A stretch of DNA of 64,000 bases from Gari tellinella (lineage: Eukaryota; Mollusca; Bivalvia; Cardiida; Psammobiidae), in the NCBI GenBank assembly GCA_922989275.2, contig OV277864.1:47863550-47927549 (forward strand). The letters run 5' to 3'. Each line of letters begins with the position of its first letter. Positions within the stretch are counted from its first letter, which is position 1. The notes under the pieces were generated by a model. The model saw nothing but the letters and a program-made list of their open reading frames with translations. It did not search any database and was not told the DNA's origin. Positions 11,570 to 24,000 of this stretch are shown in pieces. The position numbers and the translations under genes were made by a program.

Positions 11570-11748
11570 AGTTCCAGATAAGGGGAGTATTTCAAAAACT
11601 AAAATCTTTGTTTCTGGATTAAACCCTGTGGTGTCACTACTCATAAGAATCGTCTCCAAGAGACGATTCTAATGAGTAGTGACACGATTTGGTGCTGAAA
11701 TGAGTGAGAAAATGTTGGATTTGTTCAGTTCCCAACTTCCCACTCTTT
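11570..11748 (+). mobile_element. hAT-D MITE
   Basis: Left end TTCCAGATAAGGGGAGTA, central hairpin GAATCGTCTC/GAGACGATTC near 11655; right end truncated. The last repeat before YTHDC2 exon 1. Confidence 0.75.
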
Positions 11749-11793
11749 TCTAATATTAGTATTGATTCTGTTGACTAATATATTGTATCTTTT

Positions 11794-12010
11794 ATGAAAG
11801 ACAAAATGCCAAAGCAGGGAGCCAATCAGTCTCGTCCTTCAAGTGCTAGCAGCACAGCGTCAAACAGGAGTTCTAAGAGCAGAGGACCAGACAGGGGACT
11901 AAGGCCAGATGTTGGGCCTCGACCAAATCAGGATATATGTATCAGTGAAGAAGTGAAAATAGGCATAAATCTGGCTATAGAGAGGTTTAGGCTTAATGAA
12001 TCTCAGAAAG
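11794..12010 (+). CDS. YTHDC2: YTHDC2 exon 1 (residues 1-72)
   Basis: First coding exon. Two in-frame ATGs, 11794 and 11806; the second has the better context (A at -3), so the protein may start four residues later. An in-frame TAA lies at 11776-11778. The product is basic and Ser-rich, then enters the helix [15 protein letters not shown] that precedes R3H and is conserved in human YTHDC2. Donor AAAG/GTATAT, phase 1. A polypyrimidine tract and AG at about 11740-11760 could be the acceptor of a 5' UTR intron. Confidence 0.9.
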
Positions 12011-15000
12011 GTATATGCTTCTAGTTAACCTATTACCCCATAGCCTGTTTCTAGTTTTAAAGACAGGTGGCCACTTAAGGCAGGTTGAAAGTAAAGCAGT
12101 CTACACCTTATGTCACATTCTGCTTTACTTTCAACCTGCTTTAAGCTACCATCTGCTAGGATATAGAAAATATTTCTTAGGGTATATATTCATGAGTCTG
12201 TATAGACTTAGAGTGGACCTATTGGTTTTCATTGACTGAGTAATGGGTTAAGTAGTAATCTTTACATGAAGTTTAATTATATTTCAAATGCCTTTAGATT
12301 TCGTTTTCTATTCCATGTACCGTATTACTGCTATTAAACTAGATTGTGTGACAGTGAGTTTTGTTGATAGTCATGCTAAAAGCAGTACATGTAGTTTATA
12401 AATCTGCATCTTCAGTTGCAGAATTTTGTTTTCAAAGGTTTTAAACCTTTGTAGAAGTTAGAATTCAAATGAAATGATTTGTCAACCTGTTTCTTATTGC
12501 CAGTTTCTAGTTCTGACAGCAATTTTCCACTTTATTTAACAGTAATAAAATGGTTGAAAGTAAAGCAGAATGCTCCTTATGGAGCAATATGCATTACTTT
12601 CAGTCTGCTTTTAAGCCCCAGTCTGGAAGGTACAGGAAATACCTTTTATATTTCATGTTCTGTGCTTCCTGTTTGTGGACAACTTTTCTTAGGGAATGAA
12701 TAACTAGAAGCGTAAATGGGTCTATTTGTTGGATAAAAGAGTTAAATGTGTTTGTCTGGACAGTTTTTAATGTCACATGACAAAATGTTATTCAGATAAA
12801 AAAAACAACTTCTGTTAACTCTTTCCTCCCTGAAACTTTAAATGGACAATTCCATTTTCCATTTTAGTCTAGTCCATTTCTGACTTTTAAGGGTTGTTTT
12901 TGTCAATGTTTGGCATTTTGACAAACAGTGAAGACCCTGATCAGAGGGCTCCTTTCGGAGCCCTCTGATCTGGGTCTTCACTGTTTGCACAGGACAAGTG
13001 TACTTTTCACATGTACACTGTTTGAAAAGACGCCTATATGCGGGACTAGGGTTCAAAGGGTTAAAATGATTGAATACTTTGAACATGTATTTTTGTTTCA
13101 GAGTTGGAATTTCCAACATCATTAAGTGCCACAGAGAGGGCCTATGTCCACAGAATCTGTGATGAACTGGGATTTGGCCATAAAAGTAAAGGGTAAGTAG
13201 TCAGTAATGCACATAAGGGGAGTATTTTAGAAACTAAAATCTTTATGTTTCTCTGCATTAAATCCTATGTTGTCAATGCTCATTAGAATCATCTCTTGAA
13301 GACGCTTCTAATGAGTAGTGTGTTATTATTTTCTCAAATATTGACAGAAATGCCAGCAATAGATATCTGACAATTACAAAGAAGGAATCGAAGAAAAAGA
13401 AAACGAAATGTTCCAGTCTTCAGCTGGTACGTAACTCTCGATACCAGATCAGTAATATGCTGCAGCGATTTCCTGTCACGAACAAAGAGCGCCTGGAGCT
13501 GTTGCCTAGTATGGACCAGAACCAAGTTAATGAAGGTATAGTCTCTCATACTGGTTGCATTCCTGTCATACTTGATTTTGCATTTTGAAATTTTATATAG
13601 AGATCACATTTTCTCTTCAGTTGTAAGTGACAGTCACATTTGTTGGGGTATTAATCACCTGTAGTGATAGCTTTTATTTTCCATTAACTCTTTCCTCCCT
13701 GAAACTTCAAATGGACAATCCCAGTTTCCATTTTAGTCAAGTCCATTTCTGACTTTTAATGGCTGTTTTTGTCAATGTTTTGCATTATGACAAACAGTGA
13801 ATACCCAGATCAGAGGGCTCCTTGAGGAGCCCTCTGATCTGGGTCTTCACTGTTTGCATAGGACAACTGCACTTTTCACATGTATACTGTTTGAAAAAGA
13901 CACCTATATGTGGGACTAGGGTTCAAAGGGTTAAGTCATGCAACACCGTGGACCTGTTAAAAATATACTTGTACTCACAAAATTTGCAAATAATGTAGAC
14001 CCAGATCAGAGGGCTCCTATAGGAGCCCTCTGATCAGGGTCTACACTGTTTGCTAAATTATACCAGTATTTATTAAACTACCCGGAATTCCAAGTAGAAG
14101 TTCATGTTTTGGAAACTAAAATGATCCACAAGGGAACCTAATAACCCACAATAGTTGTTTAGTGTTGAAAGAGTTAATGTAATAAAATATTTTTTTACTT
14201 GTTATTGTAAGGTTTTGCAGTCTGATGGTACTAATGGTTTTCTTCAAAATTTGATAGCAATGCAATATATAAGAGAATTTTGCACTTCTTGTGCTTGTAA
14301 ACGGAGTTTACATGCCACAGTACATGTACAGTGATACCTCTCTATTACGGTGGGGCATTGTGCCTGAGTTTTCTGTATCTGCTCCCTTCTCTCTGGAGCA
14401 TCCACTTAGCCCATAGATTGAAGAAATTGGTGTTAACAAACAAACAGTTTTAACTAAACCAAAACTCTCTATTACGACCCTAAGAAGAAGGCTGGTTAAT
14501 TACCGATATATAAAACACTGGTGACAGCTTAAAGCAAAGTGACAGTAAGACAGAAAGCTCCTAAAGAAGCTTTCTGTTTTAATGTCACCTTGCTTTAAAC
14601 TGTCACCTGCAGGGCTAAAAAAAATTCACTTGTCCGCTCCTCCTGCATGCTTTTCCCTTCTTTGTCTAAGTACATTTTTTGGATTTCCTTCATTGTCTTT
14701 TATGCAGGACGAGTGACAAATTTTAGAATTTTTGACCCCTCACCTGTTTTAACACCTAAAACTTTATACAATTTAGACAATTTAGCGGTTATAATAGAGA
14801 AGTTTTAATGTACATCAATAATATTCCAGTATCCAAAGAGCTTGCAAGAACTGCGACTGGACGGTTAAATGACGGAGTACCTCAAGTCCCCCCACCTAGA
14901 GGAGACTCAGACTTGAAGGGTTTCACACAGAACCTGCCCATACATCAATACAGAAACACCATCCTTAAAACTGTGGCTGAAAACCAAGTCTGTCTTATCT

Positions 15001-18000
15001 CTGGTGAGACTGGCTCGGGGAAAACTACACAGGTAAGGTAGCAAAACAACAACAACAATATAGTTTAACCCACTGAACCTCAATGATGAATATGCTCTTC
15101 CTTTACAAATACCCATGAAGAGTACATTTTTCCTATGCCCTTGAAGCGTACATTTTTCCTATGCAAACAGTATATACCCTGATCAGAGGGCTCCTATAAG
15201 AGCCCTCTGATTAGGGTCTGCACAGTTTGTAATTTTCAAAATTTGCAATGTGGACTAGAATCAATTCGAATTTGGAACTGCCAATTTGTAGTTTCGGAGG
15301 CCCGTGGGTTTAACTGCTTTCTGTCAACTTAGTATTCAGTTTGTGTTCTCTAACAATAAAGAGCAAGAACAAGGACATAACTGAAGACATATAACCCATG
15401 ACTTCATAGATATACCTTTTTACACCTTTAACTTATTCCTCCACTGGAGAAAATAATTCCACATTGTGACAATATCCAGTCATGAATATGCACCATAATA
15501 AATATTTTCTGTAGAGATGGTAGCTTAAAGCAGGCTGACGGTGAAGTAGAATATAACATGTGACATGTTTCAAAGAACAATATATAATAAGTTTTCAAAC
15601 AGTTTAAACTTGTTTGGGTCATTAAATTGATTGTGAAAATAAGCCATGAATTTTTGACAGGTTCCCCAAATGATACTTGACCAGTGTCACCAGACTAACA
15701 GACCATGTAGGATATTCTGTACCCAGCCCCGGAGAATAGCTGCTCTCACTATATCAGAGCGTGTAGCTGCAGAGAGAGGGGAGAAGGTCGGACAGACTGT
15801 TGGTTTCCAGATACGATTAGAGAGCAGGTACAAACTAGTGTAATGTGTGAATGTTTTAAGGCATACAAACTCTTCTCTATACAAGATGCAATGTAAATTT
15901 AAGCTCAGGTTTCATCAATATGAGGAGATTGAATGAAAAGGCTACATGAAGTTAGAGTCTGCTTTTCAAATAAACAATAAAACATGGTCTTATTTAAAGA
16001 CAGATAATTGCTGAATGCTTTTGATCATTGCAAACAGATTGGAGCAAGATCAAAAGCAATATAATCTATGCTTCTGATCATACTTCAAATTTTTTGCCAC
16101 TCAGACAAAAATAGTTTATCAGAAATTTAAAAAATCTACTCTGTACATTTTATTGTAATTGTTGCATTTAGTGAAGTTTAAACGAGAAGAAGTAACGCTT
16201 TCTCCACTGTCACACCATAAAATCAATGTCTTTGGATGGTCATCATGATTTTATCATGTTGTAAGACATTTAGAACATTAATGACTGTGACCCATTTGAT
16301 TGCTGCTTCTACTTTCATGATCCTAATAAGTGGGACAGACAGGTTTGAGCAAACCGTGTAGACCCTAATCAGACTGCTTCCTGAGGGAGCAGTCTGATTA
16401 GGGTCTACACTGTTTGCCATCCATTTTGCACCTTTTGGACTTGGACAAATTACTGTGTGATAAAAGCAACTCATTCAAATGGTATGATAATTACAGCAGT
16501 TACACAGGGTGTCACAATATTTACGAATATTTTATGGTTTTGATTAGTTGTCATTGTTTCTAGGGTTTCCCCTAAAACGTTGCTGGTGTTCTGTACCAAT
16601 GGAGTATTGCTGAGGACACTAATGGGCAATGAGACTGCCCTGAACACAGTCACCCATGTCATTGTGGTAAGTTCAGTAAAATCCCTCTATTACGTCCACT
16701 AAATTCTGTTCATTTTTAGGGTTAAATGACAGGTGACAGCTTAAAGCAAGGGGACAGTAACACAGAAAGCTCCTGAATGAGCTTTCTGTGTTACTGTCAC
16801 CTTGCTTTAAGCCGTCACCTGTGCTTTATATAATCAATAAGCCTTCGTTTGAGTGGTCGTAATAGAGGTGTTTTGCTGTAAATCTTAATCATATCATATA
16901 TACTGTCATTGGCAAATTTTGCCTAGCCTTACACCTTTCCCTATAACTCATTCTCCCCTGAGACTTCAAATAGAAAAGTAGTTTCCAATAAAGTCTAGTA
17001 CATTTATATATATTTTGGGTAAATTTTTACAATACAATGTAAAGTGACAAACAGTGCAGACCCTGATCAGAGGTCACCTGCAGGAGCCCTCTGATCAGGG
17101 TCTACACTGTTTGCATAGGACAGGACCTAGTGTAATTCTCACAGGTTTACCTGATCACGTACAAGTTCCTTACGACTCAGCAACTATAAATGTTAGTGCG
17201 CTGTTTAGGATTTTAAGAGTATGATAAGTTATACAATTTTGTCTGTGGGTGCTTCTTCTACAGATTTTTGTCAATTTTGCTGACACTTTACATTGACTCT
17301 ATCATGGGAACCTTTGCATTTGAGAGTTTGGTTAGGATCCAAGTACTATTACAAGAGTTATTGCCCTTTTAAATCTATCTTGTATTTTCACTGTGTTATC
17401 CCCTTTTCTGATTTTGGTAAAATCTTTGTACTTTTCAATTGCATCAGTGCAACACCATATTCCTGTAAGATTTGTACTTGAAACTGATAAAACAGAAGTT
17501 TGCTGCATGTTTGTGACTTTATTTATCAGGGCTCCGGATAAGAGGGATTAAACTGAAGTTTTTAAACATTTTCTGCTTTATGTCTGTACCAAATCCTATG
17601 GTGTGACTACTTATTAGAATCGTCTTGAAGAGACAATTTTGATGAGTAGTCACACAATAGGGTTTGTGCAGTCATAAGGATTTTAGCTTTGGAAGTACTC
17701 CCCTTATTTGTAGCCCTGGCCCCAATATTATAAAGCATTCGAATTGAGTTTGATGCCATTCTTAAGCATTTGATTGGTCAGATTTGAGCTTTCGCTCAAA
17801 TCTGATCAATCAAATGCTTGAGAATAATCTAATACACAACTCATCAAACTCTTTATAACATTGGAGCCTGTTTACAATACTAGGATGAGGTGCATGAGCG
17901 AGACAAGTACTGTGATTTTCTGCTGATCAGTCTCAGGGATTTGGCAAGGACGAACCCAAACATTAAGGTCATCCTCATGAGTGCTACCCTCAACATGGAT

Positions 18001-21000
18001 CTGTTTGTGCAATACTTCGGTAACTGTGCCACTGTCTCAGGTGAGTGTTAGGAGAGCGAATGTACTATCATATCTGAGCTCATCGATATTTTACTGGAGA
18101 AGTATTGGGCACTTTAAATCATTGCCCAATAGCCTGTTTCTAGTTTTGAAGATAGGTGACTACTTAAAGCAGGTTGAAGTAAAGCAGAATGTGCCTTAAG
18201 GTGCATTATGCTTTACTGCCAGCCTGCTTTAATTCACCATCTGCTAGAATATAGAAAATAATTCTTATGATACATTTTCTTGACCGGCGTAAAAAGACAT
18301 ATATGAAGTAATGAGCTTTTAACATTTCTTTATTCCGCATTAGACTATCATCGGTGTGAGCGGCGATTATTTATTTCCCGTAAAAGTTTACTGCATACAA
18401 TTGAGCATATGTCATTGCATTTCTCTCTGTAGTTCCTGGGAACTTGTTCCATGTTGATGAATTTTTCCTGGAGGATATACTCAAATGGTAAATACCTTTG
18501 ACTTCAGATAAACTGGACACGGCATGTCAGACAGAGTATATACTTGCATTGTCCTTTTTGCAGCACATGCAGAAGTGGTAAATTGCTTGTATTTTACTAG
18601 CAACAGTGCCTTAGACTTTGGGAAATTGATAGAGCTCTGCAGAAAAAACTTTTGGATGCATTATTCAAACCTTCATATATGTACATTATAATGCCTTTAC
18701 TCACTGATGGAGCAGAAGACTTAAGACAGGATGAAAGTAAAGCACATGGGTGAAAGTTTTCAATATTGGTACAGATTTCAGTATTTTTGGAATATTTTGC
18801 TCTATAAAAGTCAGCCTGCTTTATGCTACTCTCTACTAGGGTGTAGGATATATATTTCCTATGGTACATATTCATACCTGTATAAAGTGAACAAAATTCT
18901 TCAAGGAAAGAATAGAGATTTAAGGCGTGTTTAACCCTTTACCTGATAGCCTAGTTATAATATTGAAGATAGCTGACTACTTAAAGCAGGTTGAAAGTAA
19001 AGCAGAATGCGCCCTAAGGCGCATTCTGCTTTACTTTCAGCCTGCTTTAAGCTATTACCAGCTAGAATAAGGAAAGTATTAAATATGACACATATTCAGT
19101 ACGGTTTATATTGGAACTATTTTCTTCAGCGGATGAATAAAATACATGTGCTAAAAGTCGCTTCTATCAGGGAAAGGGTTAAAGGGGAATGGGTAAGGCA
19201 TTGAGCTGTCATGATGTAGGAAAAGTTTCATTTGGATCTTTATCAGGACAAGGTAGAAGCATGAAAAGACATTTCTATGAGGAATTGTGCCTGAAAATAT
19301 TAGTGCATCAAAAGGCATTACGTCTTGTAGCTGTTTGTTCCAAGCAGTCAAATACACATGTATCAGGTTAAAACAGTTTACACTGCATTAGCCATTCTAT
19401 TTTCTTCAGGACTGGTTACAGCAGTAAACAGATGGAGAAGTACCGGAGAGAGAGAGCTAGATGTAAGTAGGAGTACAGGGAAAATACATTATTAGTCTTT
19501 AGTACAGGCCATAGCATAATGCTTACAAAAGTAAAGTAAAAAATCTCCTAATGGAGTTATAAGTGCTAATTTGGAGAGGGGCCACTTTGCACAGGTTGAC
19601 TGTCAAAGAGTATTTTGTTTATATAGTGGTTTGTTGCTGTTCTGTATTGTAGATTGTTGAGTCTGTTTCTATCTTGACATAATCTGTCTTAATCAGAAGC
19701 TTAGAAAGACTAATTAACCCATTAATCCATAGCTTGTTTCTAGTTTTGAAGACAGGTGATCACTTAAAGCAGATTGAAAGTTAGGCAGAATGTGCCTTAT
19801 GACTCATTCTGCTCTATTTTATTACCCCATAGCCTGTTTCTTGTTTTTAAAAGATAGGTGACTACTTAAAGAAGGTTGAAAATTAAGCAGAATGCGCCTT
19901 AAGGTTCATTCTGCTTTACTTTCAATCTGTTTTGAGTGATCACTTATATTAAATACTAGAAACAGTTTATGGGGTAAAGGGTTAAATGGAGATTGTTCAT
20001 TGAATTGTTTCTGTGAGCAAAATTTTCATTGAATTGTTTTAATAGTGAACAAGGTGTTCATTGATTTGTTTTAGTGAGCAAGAAGAGTGAGCAGCTATCG
20101 CAGTGGTGTGACCAGGAGATGGTTCCCAGCAGGAAGAAGAGACATGTGTACAGGAATGATGATGACTCCAGTGATGATACGGACAGGGAACCAGACGACA
20201 GAGGAGATCTTACCCAGTAAGACAATACATATTATTCAGCTTCAGTGTTTTCCGTAAACTTTCATTTTGTAATTTATGGTCATACCTTAGAAAGATTTTT
20301 GGATTCAACAGATGATTTCACTTTTGAAAATTATTATTGTTTAAACCATTTCTCCATAGCCTTTTTCTAGTTTTGAGGATAGGTGACCACTTAAACCAGG
20401 TTCAAAGTAAAGCAGAATGAGTCACAATGTACTTTTTGCTCTACTTTTAGCCTACATTAAGCTACCATCTGTTTGGATATAGAAAATATTTCTTATGGTG
20501 CATATTCGTAACTGTATATAGTTATTTATTTAAACATTGCTGTTCAAATATTGATTTTAATGCCCCCAAAGTCAAAGATCAGGGGGACATATTTTATTTT
20601 TGGTCTGTCTATTGGTTTGTTTGTCTGTCAACAATTTTAACCTTGGTCATAACTTTGGAACTACACGTGATAGAGACTTCATATGTGGCATGTAATGCAC
20701 AAAAAAGTCATTGTGCTCAGTACAACTTGGGTTTTATGTAACTGTCTGACAAAGATCATTAAAAGGTAATGGCTACACCTGACCAGGAGGCATATTGTTT
20801 CAATTTGGCCCACTTGTAGTGTATGTTAGTGTATTTATGTCTCCCCTATGTAGCCATTTACTCCATAGCTGTTTCTAGTTTGAAGACAGATGACGGCTTG
20901 AAGAAGGTTAAAAGTAAAGCAGAATGCACCATGTTTTCTTCTTTATTTTCAGCCTGCTATGAGCTACAATCTGTTAGGATGTGTACAAAATTCTTATTGT

Positions 21001-24000
21001 GCATAATATGACTGTAAATTGAAATTATATTCTTGAATGAAGTAAAGATATTAAATTATGAATCTATGGAGTGAAGGGTTAATTGCTGTCTACAGGCAAC
21101 TGGCTGTGCTAGGACTGGGTCAGGAGAAAGAGGAGTTAGAGCCATGGATCACCAATGAGATGGATCAGCTGATGTCTCAAGTCTGGCTGACTGGAAGTGA
21201 GGAACTCTTCCCACAAATATTCCATCTCATCATGTCCGAGAATGTCAGTGGTGAGTAGTAGGAAATAGTTTTATCAACAGATGTCTCAAGTCTGGCTGAC
21301 TGGTAGTGAGGAACTCTTCCCACAAATATTCCACCTCATTATGTCAGAGAATGTCAGCGGTGAGTACAGTATAACTGATGATGTCCGATAATTTTTTAAG
21401 CAGGTAAATAGCGGGATATACAGCCTAACCTTTGATATTCCACACTGGCTTAACCCATTCCACCATAAATACGCCTTTTTACGCCTTTAATTTATTCCTC
21501 CACTGAAGAAGATATTTGAAATTTGTACAGTCATGAATATGTATGATAAAAATTATTTTCTATATTTTGGCAGAGGTAAGCTTAAAGCAGGCTGGAAGTA
21601 AAGCAGAATGTACCTTAAGGCACATTCTGCTTTACTTTCAACCTGCTTTAAGTGGTCAACTATTTTCAAAACTAGAAACAGGCTATGGGGTAATGGATTA
21701 ATGGGGCATTCTACATGTCTTATAGAAACAGCCACATCTATAGGGCTGCCATTTCTCTGGATTTTTGAAAATCTTGGATTTATTATCCTAGCAGTTGGCA
21801 GTTTAAAGCAGGCTGAAAGTAAAGCAGAATGGGCATTAAGGCCCATTCTGCTTTACTTTCAACATGTTTTAATATATCCCGCTTGAAAAATAGCAAATTT
21901 GGAAATCTTAGAATTTTTCAAGATCAACTTATGGCAGCCCTGCATCTATGATCATTACTGTTATTACTCTTTACTCTATTTCAGTTGACTATCAGCACTC
22001 AGAGACAAGTGTCACTGCCCTGATGATTGCAGCAGGTAGAGGGTTCACTGACATAGTGGCCCAGCTACTGGGTATGGGAGCTGACCCAGAACTCAAGACC
22101 TGTAATGACTGGACAGCCATTAACTGGGCCAAGAAGTTTGAAAGAGAAGACATAGTAGCTCTACTGGAGGCTCATGTGTAAGTTTCATTATTGAATATAA
22201 AGGCCGAAACGTTGGTGAATAAAATCAGTCATCACAACACTGCCAGATTGTTAGTTCTACATTTTTTTTACCTTTTTGTAGTATTGAATATTAAGTGAGA
22301 GGCTATTCAACTCATTTTGACAGCCCTTATAGTCCTGTACCTGACCTGAAGACCCGTTTGCAAAATGGTGTTGAGAGAGTTTCTCACTTGATGTGAGTTA
22401 ACGAGACCATAGACATCACAAATCACCGAGGTGCTTGTCTGCCACACTGTCACGTTTCCCATAATATCCAAATCCAATATGGCCGCCGCCAGCCATTTTG
22501 GAAAAGCTAACTTTTTTGTTTTCTGGAGAATAAATAAGTGTAATACCTCTAAATTGATTGTTTTTTGGTGTGGAACTCATTTCTGATGCCCTTTGTGCAA
22601 TCTGGGGTGTCTTTGATTTGGAAAGGTCAAATTTCACATTAGCCAAATCCAAAATGGCCGCCGCCAACCATGTTAGAAAAGCTTTTTTCGTTGTTTTTTT
22701 TAAGAAAAATCAAATATAATACTTCTAAATTGATTAATTTTTAGAGTATAATTCACTTCTGATGTCCTTTGTGCAATCTGGGATGTCTTTGATTTGGAAA
22801 GATCAAGTTCCGCGATAGCAAAATCCAATATGGCCGCCGCAAGCCATGTTAAAAAACCTATCTTTTTTCCTTTTTTTGGAGAATAAACCAATGTAATACC
22901 TCTCAATTGATAATTTTTGGGTGTTGAACTCATTTCTGATGCCTTTTTTGCAATATGGGATGTATTTGATTCGGAAAGGTCAAGTTTCACAATCGCCAAA
23001 TCCAATATGGCCGCCGCAAGCCATGTTAAAAAAGCTAATTTTGTTTCTTTTTTGGAGAATAAACCAATGTAATACCTCTCAATTGATGATTTTTGGGTGT
23101 TGAACTCATTTCTGATGCCTTTTGTGCAATCTGGAATGTCTTTGAGTGGAAAGATCAAGTTCCACAAAAACCAAATCCAATATGGCCGCCGCAAGCCATG
23201 TTAAAAAAGCTAATTTTGTTTCTTTTTTGGAGAATAAACCAATGTAATACCTCTCAATTGATAACGTTTGGTGTTGAACTCATGTTTGAAGCCTTTTCTA
23301 CTATCTGGGATGTTTTGATTCGGAAAGGTCAAGTTTCACAATAGCCAAATCCAATATGGCCGCCGCAAACCATGTTGAAAAAGCTAATTTTGTTGTTTTT
23401 TTGGACAAAAATCAAATGCTATACTTCTTAATTGATTATTTTTTAGAGTAGAACTCATTTCTGATGCCATTTGTGCAATCTAGGGTGTCTTTGCTTTGGA
23501 AAGATCAAGTTCCAAAAGAAGCGAAATCCAATATGGCCGCCGCAACCATGTTGAAAAAGCTATTTGTTTTCTTTTTTGGAGAATTATCATATGTAATACC
23601 TCTAAATTAATAATATTTTGGTGTGGAACTTATTTCTGAGGCCCTTTGTGCAATCTTGGGTGTTTTTGACTCAGAAAGGTCAAGTTCCACAATAGCAAAA
23701 TCCAATATGGCAGCCGCAAACCACGATGGAAAAGCTAATTTAAAAAAATAATAATTAAAAAAGATCAAATATACATGTAATACATGTATATCTTAATTGG
23801 TTATTGCTTGTGTTTAACTCATTTCCTCTCTGAGGTCCTTTGTTCAATATGGAGAGTCATTGGTTTGAACAGGTCAAGTTCAATGTCTTTTTGATACATT
23901 AACGACCTTTGGCTTAGCTTGAACAGCAGTAGTCAGTATGTAAACAAGATGTAAGTAAATGACAACTCTCTGACATTAGACAGAGAAAACACGACAGTGA

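Noticed and set aside
22700..23194. Minus-strand open frame of 164 codons (and similar frames in the mirrored arm)
   Set aside because: It is the 175-bp array read through; the repeating peptide follows the DNA unit and breaks wherever a unit has an indel. No codon bias or known domain.
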